The notes under the pieces were generated by a model that was not told the origin of the DNA, did no database searches, and saw only the letters and a list, made by a program, of their open reading frames with translations. A stretch of DNA of 11,090 bases from an uncultured Bacteroides sp. Its GTDB lineage: Bacteria; Bacteroidota; Bacteroidia; Bacteroidales; Bacteroidaceae. Positions 6,601 to 11,090 of the stretch are shown here, piece after piece. The DNA lies in the NCBI GenBank assembly GCA_900556625.1, contig USPQ01000092.1:1-11090 (forward strand), given 5' to 3'. Every line of letters starts with the position of its first letter. Position 1 is the stretch's first letter. The position numbers and the translations under genes are program-made.

Positions 6601-8122
6601 GAATACTCACTTTGCCATCAAAGATACCATTCATCTGGCTCCTGGTGGATTGACATTCAATAATATACATATTTCCGATATGGAGGGGCATACGGGAAAA
6701 TTAAACGGATATCTGCATTATAAACATTTCAAGAATCTGAATTATCGTTTCGAGATACAGGCTGATAATATGCTTGTGATGAATACGAAAGAATCGGCGG
6801 ATATGCCTTTCTATGGAACTGTATATGGAACCGGAAATGTAATGTTGTCCGGCAATGCTGCACAAGGGCTGGAAGTGAATGCGGCCATGACAACGAATAG
6901 GAATACGACCTTTACCTATATTAATGGTAGTGTAGCGTCGGCTACCAGTAACCAGTTTATTAAATTTGTAGATAAAACGCCACGTCGGACTATTCAGGAT
7001 TCTGTTCAAATTATCTCTTATTATGATCAGATACAACAAAAACGTCAAGCAGAGACAGAAGAACAAAAAACGGATATCCGGTTGAATATTTTGGTGGATG
7101 CAACTCCCGATGCCACTATGCGGATTATTATGGACCCGGTTGCCGGAGATTATATCAGTGGAAAAGGAACAGGAAATATCCGGACGGAATTTTATAATAA
7201 AGGAGATGTCAAGATGTTCGGTAACTACCGGATCAATCAGGGAGTGTATAAATTCAGTTTGCAAGAAGTGATCCGCAAGGACTTTTTGATTAAAGATGGA
7301 AGTACAATTACTTTCAATGGTGCGCCTTTGGATGCAAATATGGATATACAGGCTTCTTATACCGTAAATTCGGCTTCATTAAATGATTTGATGCCGGATG
7401 CTTCGTCCATTATACAGCAGCCCAATGTGCGGGTTAATTGTATAATGAATTTAAGTGGTATGTTGGTGCGTCCTACTATCAAATTGGGTATCGAACTTCC
7501 GAATGAAAGAGATGAGGTACAGACATTGGTACGCAATTATATCAGCACTGAAGAGCAGATGAATATGCAGATTCTTTATTTGTTGGGAATTGGTAAGTTC
7601 TATACGGAAGACGCTCGTAATAATAATCAGAACTCGAATGTCATGTCATCGGTGCTATCCTCCACTCTGTCCGGTCAGTTGAACAATGCGCTGTCGCAGG
7701 TTTTTGAGACGAATAACTGGAATATCGGAACGAATTTGAGTACAGGAGACAAAGGTTGGACAGATATGGAAGTGGAGGGTATTCTTTCCGGACAGTTGCT
7801 GAATAACCGGTTATTGATTAATGGAAATTTCGGTTATCGGGATAACCCGATGGCGAATACGAATTTTGTCGGTGATTTTGAAGCAGAATGGCTGATTAAT
7901 CGTTCAGGGGATATTCGTTTGAAGGCATACAATGAAACGAATGACCGTTATTATACAAAAACAAATCTAACCACACAAGGGGTGGGAATTATGTATAAGA
8001 AGGATTTTAATAAGTGGAGCGACCTGTTTTTCTGGAATAAATGGAAAATACGTAATAAACGGGAAAGGGAGAAATCGGAAAAGGACGGGCAGCAACCGAC
8101 GGATAGTATTATAACAAAATGA
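3605..8122 (+). CDS. tamB: TamB-like translocation/assembly module (AsmA-like/DUF490), inner-membrane anchored
   Basis: About 1505 residues, typical of Bacteroidetes TamB. TamB proteins span the periplasm as a long beta-taco and work in outer-membrane protein assembly or lipid transport. An N-terminal KK...R stretch is followed by one membrane helix (about 10-28, WVVGIVLGVYIGTIVLL), then a repetitive beta-strand body. The C-terminal TamB domain lies at about 1130-1470, with GTGNIRTEFYNKGDVKMFG, NYISTEEQMNMQILYLLGIG and a final basic tail. The frame is open from 3599 after a TAA at 3596, but no ATG, GTG or TTG precedes the membrane helix. The first conventional start, TTG 3677, and ATG 3707 would both remove it. 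I place the start at the outermost near-cognate codon, ATC 3605; ACG 3611 and CTG 3614 are equally possible. No tamA/BamA-like partner is in the window. The identity is firm; the start is not. Confidence 0.9.
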   Translation: MRTLKKTVRWVVGIVLGVYIGTIVLLNIPNVQQAMSAFVADELSEVLKTKVVIGRINMGLLNRIIIDDVLLDDQSGQEMLKVTRLSAKFDIVPFFKGKISISSVQLFGFNINLRKETPDTPPNFKFVLDAFASKDTVKKESSLDLRINSILIRRGRMSYHVLSEEETPGKFNAKHIQLQNIIANISLKALSKDSVNLGIKRLSLDEKMSGFSLKKMSLKLVANNKQTSIDNFAIELPETSLKMDTIHLVYDSLQAFEHFAEEVHFSFRTLPSQITLKDISPFVPVLSHFKEPITLDMEVKGTVDQLNCSHLEIVSEEQQFRLRGDVSLQDLSHPQDAYVYGTLSELSANTRGVGFLVRNLNPDYNGVPPILERLGNISFRGEISGYFTDLVTYGQLRTSLGDVKTDLKLSADKSKGLFAYSGAVKTTDFKLGELLANEQLGEITFNLDVHGRHITNQRPTVELKGLIASIDYSRYRYENITLDGEYKRGGFNGKVALDDPNGSVYLNGDVNVTSKVPTFNFLAVVHKVRPHDLNLTTKYADAEFSLKLRANFTGGSIEEMIGEINVDSLEFTAPDKEYFMKNMNIRATKKNDENQLKLTSEFLTADVEGKFQYHTLPASILNIMRKYIPSLILPPKKEFETHNNFQFDIHIYNTDILSTIFDIPLTIYTHSTLKGYFNDPLQRLRVEGYFPRLQYKNNFIESGMVLCENPADHIRALVRMTNLKKKGAVNLSLDAQAKDDNVSTTLNWGNNAAVTYSGQLAAVAKFLRTEGEKPLLKATVDVKPTDVILNDTLWKIHPSQVVVDSGKVDVNNFYFSHQDRYVRINGRLSDNPEDSVKVDLKDINMGYVFDIASISDDVNFEGDATGTAYACGVLKKPVMNTRLFIKNFSLNQGRLGDLDIYGEWDNENRGIRLDAFIQDIAPSPSRVTGIIYPLKPESGLDLNIEANELNLKFLEHYMRSIANDIKGRGTGKVHFYGKFKGLNLDGAVMTDASMNFDILNTHFAIKDTIHLAPGGLTFNNIHISDMEGHTGKLNGYLHYKHFKNLNYRFEIQADNMLVMNTKESADMPFYGTVYGTGNVMLSGNAAQGLEVNAAMTTNRNTTFTYINGSVASATSNQFIKFVDKTPRRTIQDSVQIISYYDQIQQKRQAETEEQKTDIRLNILVDATPDATMRIIMDPVAGDYISGKGTGNIRTEFYNKGDVKMFGNYRINQGVYKFSLQEVIRKDFLIKDGSTITFNGAPLDANMDIQASYTVNSASLNDLMPDASSIIQQPNVRVNCIMNLSGMLVRPTIKLGIELPNERDEVQTLVRNYISTEEQMNMQILYLLGIGKFYTEDARNNNQNSNVMSSVLSSTLSGQLNNALSQVFETNNWNIGTNLSTGDKGWTDMEVEGILSGQLLNNRLLINGNFGYRDNPMANTNFVGDFEAEWLINRSGDIRLKAYNETNDRYYTKTNLTTQGVGIMYKKDFNKWSDLFFWNKWKIRNKREREKSEKDGQQPTDSIITK

Positions 8123-8170
8123 CATACAAACATCTATAATCTATCACTTTAAATACATATAGATAGAAAT

Positions 8171-8214
8171 TAAGCGATGACAGAGTCCTATTATATAGGC
8201 TTTATCATCGCTTA
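8171..8214. terminator. Bidirectional terminator between tamB and the PepSY-like operon
   Basis: Arms TAAGCGATGA (8171-8180) and TCATCGCTTA (8205-8214) pair perfectly over 10 bp. The intervening sequence holds a second hairpin, CCTAT-TAT-ATAGG (8187-8199), giving a two-part stem. A T-rich stretch (8212-8222) follows on the plus strand; on the minus strand the downstream tract is weaker (TTAATTTCTATCT). Its place between convergent stop codons (8122 and 8241) fits a shared terminator. Confidence 0.75.
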
Positions 8215-8240
8215 TTTTATTTACCGGATAACCTTTTCAT

Positions 8241-9101
8241 TTATGGAATGACATTTCCATCACTATCTATATTTACTGTAAGATCAGTCTCTCCTAATTC
8301 TAAATCAATGCGATAATATTTTGTGTCATTAGCTTTTTCGATATACTCTGCGTCATCCAAATTATATTCTTTATATTGCTTTTCGATAACATTCCTAACA
8401 GTCTCCGGAAGTTCATTTTTATGCACTTCCCATGAAGTCGAATACCAGTTTCCGTTCGAATCGAATAATATTTCTTTATGGATTCTGTTATGAATGATGT
8501 CCACTTCCGTATATCCGTAATACTTATCATTTCGGTCGTTTTCTATATCTACTTCCATGATAAGAGCATTTGAATAGTTTTTATAAATGAAATTCTTTAT
8601 GGCCTCTGTCAGTTGAACAGGGAGATATTCATCTTCATCATTATCTGTGTCAACAATACTCTTTATCAATGTTCCATTGGCAGAATAGTGCAAATCCACC
8701 TCTTGATTTTGTTTTTCCACTTCGATTACATAAATAATTTCAAAACCATCCCGTTCTAATTTATCTACATCATCTACTTTCCAAGTAAGATAATATTCGC
8801 TGTTTTCAAAAGAGGCCTGTATTTCTTGGGGCAATGCAGAGAGAGGAATATCCGTTTCAGTCATTTTCCATATTCCGTCCTGTGTAAACCAGGCAGATAT
8901 TTCATACTGGTCATAGAAATCAGCGACATAATATCCGGCCTTACTTTCCCATTTTACATTCGTTACATTCGGGTATTTGGATGATAAGGCATTCTGTAAC
9001 TCTACAGGTACGTTCAGTGATTCGTCATCATTATTGTCACAACTTTGTAAACTCCATATAGCACTTAGTGCCAGTAAAAAAGCAAATTTTTTTAGTTTCA
9101 T
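8241..9101 (-). CDS. PepSY-like (DUF2874) lipoprotein with four half-repeats, probably surface-exposed
   Basis: A 286-residue lipoprotein. The signal peptide (MKLKKFAFLLALSAIWSLQSC) ends in lipobox LQSC with Cys21 as the lipidated residue. The acidic run DNNDDE directly after it resembles the Bacteroidetes lipoprotein export signal that sends proteins to the outer face of the outer membrane. The body contains four related units of about 55-65 residues (about 31-80, 85-150, 159-222, 230-286). Each has a helix beginning with Pro and a Y/F near its end, then beta strands, and mostly a turn such as QDGIW, ANGTL, SNGNW or SDGNV. This matches the PepSY_like/DUF2874 family (BLIP-like fold) known from Bacteroides. 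No catalytic residues are evident; ligand binding or inhibition is a guess. The protein is strongly acidic. It lies 25 bp downstream of the smaller family member at 9127-9561 and is likely co-transcribed. Confidence 0.82.
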   Translation of the reverse strand: MKLKKFAFLLALSAIWSLQSCDNNDDESLNVPVELQNALSSKYPNVTNVKWESKAGYYVADFYDQYEISAWFTQDGIWKMTETDIPLSALPQEIQASFENSEYYLTWKVDDVDKLERDGFEIIYVIEVEKQNQEVDLHYSANGTLIKSIVDTDNDEDEYLPVQLTEAIKNFIYKNYSNALIMEVDIENDRNDKYYGYTEVDIIHNRIHKEILFDSNGNWYSTSWEVHKNELPETVRNVIEKQYKEYNLDDAEYIEKANDTKYYRIDLELGETDLTVNIDSDGNVIP

Positions 9102-9126
9102 TATCAGTCTGTTTTAAAAGATTTAA

Positions 9127-9561
9127 TTAATCAATATCAATCAAATTAAATTTCAAGTCGAATTTCAATTCCGTACGGTTGGACAGTTTTACTTCATAAT
9201 CTTTTTTATCCCTCTCTATTTTCAGGATTTTAGCATCGGGATAATTGGTCGTTACATATTTTTGAATTGTTGCAGGGATAATAGCTGCAGGTACCGCACT
9301 ATATTTGCAATTTACTTCTTCCCAGTTTCCTTTGTTATCAAATTCTACTTTATCGCCATTAGTGAAAATCACTTCATAACTTTTATAAAAGAAATCACTT
9401 TCCATTTTGGCTAATGCTACTTTGCTGTCGGCAAAATGCTGCTTGATAAACTGCTGTGCTTGTTGTGGCATTTGAGTTACCTGAATAGGTTTGTCGTCAT
9501 CTGCACGAGCTACTGTTTGCAAAGTAAAAAGACATACTAATAAGAATACTAACTTTTTCAT
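9127..9561 (-). CDS. Secreted PepSY-like (DUF2874) protein
   Basis: A 144-residue periplasmic protein. The signal peptide (MKKLVFLLVCLFTLQTVARA) has a type I cleavage site at ARA-DD (20/21) and no lipobox Cys. The mature part has two PepSY-like half-repeats: about 27-85 (MPQQAQQFIKQHF, then GDKVEFDNKGNWEEV) and about 88-144 (VPAAIIPATIQKYVTTNYPDA, then EVKLSNRTELKFD). This is the standard two-half architecture of the DUF2874/PepSY_like family in Bacteroides; the downstream lipoprotein doubles it. Biochemical function is unknown, and family members often sit beside two-component or envelope-stress genes. It is the first gene of the two-gene operon, facing the divergent NEW3/ABC operon. The start is ATG 9561 after an A-rich leader without a Shine-Dalgarno. 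A lone Cys85 remains after export. Confidence 0.82.
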   Translation of the reverse strand: MKKLVFLLVCLFTLQTVARADDDKPIQVTQMPQQAQQFIKQHFADSKVALAKMESDFFYKSYEVIFTNGDKVEFDNKGNWEEVNCKYSAVPAAIIPATIQKYVTTNYPDAKILKIERDKKDYEVKLSNRTELKFDLKFNLIDID

Positions 9562-9613
9562 AATCGTTGTTTTTTAAATATTGGTTTTTACTACTATTAT
9601 TAATTTCACATTG

Positions 9614-9621
9614 CAAAGATG
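9614..9621 (-). promoter_or_regulatory. Possible proximal -7 element of the PepSY-like operon
   Basis: On the minus strand CATCTTTG fits TAnnTTTG except for the first base, and it is followed by GC as in the rpmB and tsaD promoters here. No -33 TTTG is found. The leader to ATG 9561 would be about 45 nt. Confidence 0.4.
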
Positions 9622-9675
9622 AAAGGAGAATCTGAAAAGATTTGGGAATTTTGAGAATTATCGAAAAAAATCTCA

Positions 9676-9683
9676 CAAAAATA
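9676..9683 (-). promoter_or_regulatory. Possible distal -7 element of the PepSY-like operon, abutting the operator
   Basis: On the minus strand TATTTTTG matches TAnnTTTG exactly. The perfect inverted repeat at 9683-9717 begins at its edge and would fill the -33 region, where no TTTG is present. That layout fits a promoter that depends on, or is blocked by, a regulator bound at the repeat. The leader would be about 108 nt. Confidence 0.4.
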
Positions 9684-9758
9684 TAGTGACGCTATCCTGT
9701 TAACATAGCGTCACTATTTATATAAGGATACCGTCATTGTCCTATAGCGATAGCGTCA
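9683..9758. promoter_or_regulatory. Operator-like cluster: perfect 13-bp inverted repeat plus two further half-sites
   Basis: ATAGTGACGCTAT (9683-9695) and ATAGCGTCACTAT (9705-9717) form a perfect inverted repeat around a 9-nt spacer whose last six bases are GTTAAC. Two more half-sites follow: ATACCGTCA (9728-9736, one mismatch to ATAGCGTCA) and ATAGCGTCA (9750-9758). Half-sites at 9705, 9728 and 9750 are spaced 23 and 22 bp, about two helical turns. An extra ATAGCG occurs at 9744. It sits in the divergent region between the PepSY-like and NEW3/ABC operons. No U-tract follows, so it is not a terminator. Confidence 0.7.
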
Positions 9759-9822
9759 TATAATTTCTTCTTGATATTAGATTCTTTAGGATTCTTTTAA
9801 AACTACTAATATACACATCGTT

Positions 9823-9830
9823 TATTTTTG
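9823..9830 (+). promoter_or_regulatory. -7 element of the NEW3/ABC operon promoter
   Basis: TATTTTTG matches TAnnTTTG exactly and is followed by GC. No clear -33 TTTG is seen. Initiation near 9836 gives a leader of about 45 nt to ATG 9881. This argues against TTG 9842, which would leave almost no leader. Confidence 0.55.
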
Positions 9831-9880
9831 CACACACGAATTTGACGATATTCATATTAAATAACCATAAGAACTTTTTT

Positions 9881-11032
9881 ATGACTATGAGAACAAATTA
9901 TTTTTTATTATTCGCTATTCTATTGGGAGTTATTCCCATGAGTTACACGCACGCCAATGATTCAATACCGAAAAGCGTGATTCTGTACACACCTTACACA
10001 AAAATCTCCGTATCGCCCGGAGCGTCAATTGATTACAGTATTGATCTTATTAACAACACGGACCAATTGACGAATGCGAATCTTTCTGTTAGCGGATTAT
10101 CCTCCAGTTGGAAACACGAAATGAAATCCGGTGGCTGGAGCCTTAGCCAGCTGTCGGTACTTCCCAAAGAGAAAAAGACTTTTAATTTAAAAGTCGAAGT
10201 TCCATTAAAAGTGAATAAAGGCAATTATCATTTTGTGGTATATGCCGGAAATGCTAAACTTCCCTTGGATGTGGTGGTTGCTCAAAAAGGAACGTACCAA
10301 ACCGAATTTACTACTGACCAGCCCAATATGCAGGGAAATTCGAAATCAACCTTCACTTTCAGTGCTACTTTAAAGAATCAGACCGCCGATCAGCAACTAT
10401 ATGCTTTGATGGCTAATGCCCCCAGAGGGTGGAATGTCGTTTTTAAACCGAACTACAAACAAGCCACTTCTGCACAAGTAGAGGCAAACAGTACACAAAA
10501 TGTAAGTATAGATATTACCCCTCCTGCCAATGTAGAAGCCGGTAGCTATAAAATTCCGGTACGTGCTGCTACAGGTACAACTTCTGCCGAATTGGAACTG
10601 GAAGTAGTTGTCACCGGTTCTTATCAAATGGAACTGACTACTCCTCGCGGGTTATTGAGCACAGATGTCACAGCTGGTGATGTGAAGAAAATAGAGCTGG
10701 AAGTAAGAAACACTGGTTCTTCATTACTGAAAGACATTCAGTTGTCTGCCAATAAACCTGCAGACTGGGAAGTTACTTTTGAACCTTCAAAGGTTGACGC
10801 ATTAAAAGCTGGAGAGACATCAACGGTAATGGCTACTTTGAAAGCTTCTAAAAAAGCGCTGCCCGGGGACTATGTGACTACTATCATGGCCAAAACTCCT
10901 GAAGTAAATGCCGACGCGCAGTTCAGAATTGCGGTAAAAACTCCGATGATATGGGGATGGGTAGGTGTGCTTATCATCATTGCTACTATCGGTGTGGTTT
11001 ACTATCTGTTCCGTAAATATGGAAGGAGGTAA
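9881..11032 (+). CDS. Membrane-anchored protein with three Ig-like/NEW3 domains, ABC-transporter associated
   Basis: 383 residues from ATG 9881 (ATG 9887 also possible; an upstream TTG at 9842 adds 13 residues that spoil the signal peptide). The signal peptide ends near SYTHA-ND (25/26). Three similar beta-sandwich domains follow (about 32-135, 138-246, 248-354). Each has N/Q-T-rich strands, a Trp motif (SSWKHE, RGWNVVF, ADWEVTF) and a proline/glycine turn before the last strands (NKGNYHF, EAGSYKI, LPGDYVT). This is the NEW3 (PF10633, COG1470) pattern. One C-terminal helix (about 357-376) and a basic tail KYGRR anchor it with the domains outside the cytoplasm. Its stop codon abuts the ATPase gene, so it is probably an extracytoplasmic partner of an ABC exporter. 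The substrate is unknown. Confidence 0.85.
   Translation: MTMRTNYFLLFAILLGVIPMSYTHANDSIPKSVILYTPYTKISVSPGASIDYSIDLINNTDQLTNANLSVSGLSSSWKHEMKSGGWSLSQLSVLPKEKKTFNLKVEVPLKVNKGNYHFVVYAGNAKLPLDVVVAQKGTYQTEFTTDQPNMQGNSKSTFTFSATLKNQTADQQLYALMANAPRGWNVVFKPNYKQATSAQVEANSTQNVSIDITPPANVEAGSYKIPVRAATGTTSAELELEVVVTGSYQMELTTPRGLLSTDVTAGDVKKIELEVRNTGSSLLKDIQLSANKPADWEVTFEPSKVDALKAGETSTVMATLKASKKALPGDYVTTIMAKTPEVNADAQFRIAVKTPMIWGWVGVLIIIATIGVVYYLFRKYGRR
11024..11030 (+). promoter_or_regulatory. Strong Shine-Dalgarno inside the NEW3 gene end
   Basis: AGGAGGT lies in the last codons of the NEW3 gene. AGGAGG is 3 nt from ATG 11033 and 6 nt from ATG 11036. The longer spacing favours 11036 as the ATPase start and implies translational coupling. 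So strong a motif is notable in Bacteroides, whose ribosomes make little use of it. Confidence 0.6.
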
Positions 11033-11035
11033 ATG

Positions 11036-11090
11036 ATGGGCGAACAAGTGATCGTACTTACCGATTTGACCAAACAATATGGTAATTTCA
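11036..11090 (+). CDS. ABC transporter ATP-binding protein, N-terminal fragment
   Basis: Only the first 18 codons are in the window (MGEQVIVLTDLTKQYGNF; one more Met if ATG 11033 is used). The pattern hhxLTKQYGxF is the usual first beta strand of an ABC ATPase, with the tyrosine of the A-loop that stacks on the adenine of ATP. Walker A should follow about 20 residues later, outside the window. It abuts the NEW3 gene stop (TAAATG) and has a strong Shine-Dalgarno, so the two are co-translated. By analogy with other NEW3-ABC loci, an ABC-2 type permease gene would be expected next; that is inference. The family call rests on few residues plus context. Confidence 0.75.
   Translation, partial: MGEQVIVLTDLTKQYGNF

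Noticed and set aside
5930..6691. Long minus-strand open frame (253 codons) opposite tamB
   Set aside because: It lies wholly antisense to a clear TamB frame, has low-complexity Ile/Arg-rich composition, no recognisable family and no promoter or leader. It is a by-product of tamB codon use.
6701..7264. Minus-strand open frame (187 codons) opposite tamB
   Set aside because: Antisense shadow of the TamB C-terminal region, with no family resemblance or initiation signal.
9683..9717. Inverted repeat as an intrinsic terminator
   Set aside because: No T-tract follows on either strand, and it lies upstream of both divergent genes, not downstream of a coding region.
9842..9880. TTG at 9842 as the start of the NEW3 protein
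   Set aside because: It would place polar residues ahead of the signal peptide and start only about 6 nt after the predicted transcription start. ATG 9881 gives a standard signal peptide and leader.

Overview
The window reads as chromosome of a gut Bacteroides species (B. thetaiotaomicron/ovatus/xylanisolvens group or a close relative). This rests on three things: the promoters fit the Bacteroides -7 consensus TAnnTTTG, ribosome binding sites are mostly A/T-rich rather than Shine-Dalgarno, and the gene families are Bacteroidetes-type (DUF4295 beside rpmB/rpmG, a very long TamB divergent from tsaD, PepSY-like/DUF2874 envelope proteins). The species is inference. All genes look intact. There is no transposase, integrase, CRISPR array, tRNA or rRNA.

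Region 1 (1-3540, minus strand) is housekeeping. Reading leftwards it runs tsaD (tRNA t6A synthesis), a 373-bp non-coding gap with palindromes and a heptamer repeat array, cinA (NMN/ADP-ribose metabolite repair), then a compact ribosomal operon rpmB-rpmG-DUF4295. That operon has its own promoter and ends in a strong intrinsic terminator at 51-84. A further minus-strand promoter lies at the left edge and serves a gene outside the window.

Region 2 (3541-8220) holds a single plus-strand gene for a roughly 1500-residue TamB-like protein, transcribed divergently from tsaD. Its membrane anchor is encoded upstream of the first ATG/GTG/TTG, so translation seems to begin at a near-cognate codon about 20-30 nt after the predicted transcription start. 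A two-part hairpin at 8171-8214 separates it from the convergent genes.

Region 3 (8221-11090) is the accessory-looking part. A minus-strand pair encodes a small secreted PepSY-like protein followed by a larger acidic PepSY-like lipoprotein. Divergent from it is a plus-strand operon: a membrane-anchored protein with three Ig-like/NEW3 domains, translationally coupled to an ABC-transporter ATPase cut by the window end. The 319-bp divergent control region carries a perfect 13-bp inverted repeat plus two further copies of its half-site (TGACGCTAT), about two helical turns apart. This looks like an operator for an unidentified regulator that may control both sides. It is the most interesting part of the window: possibly an envelope-sensing and ABC-export module under common control.
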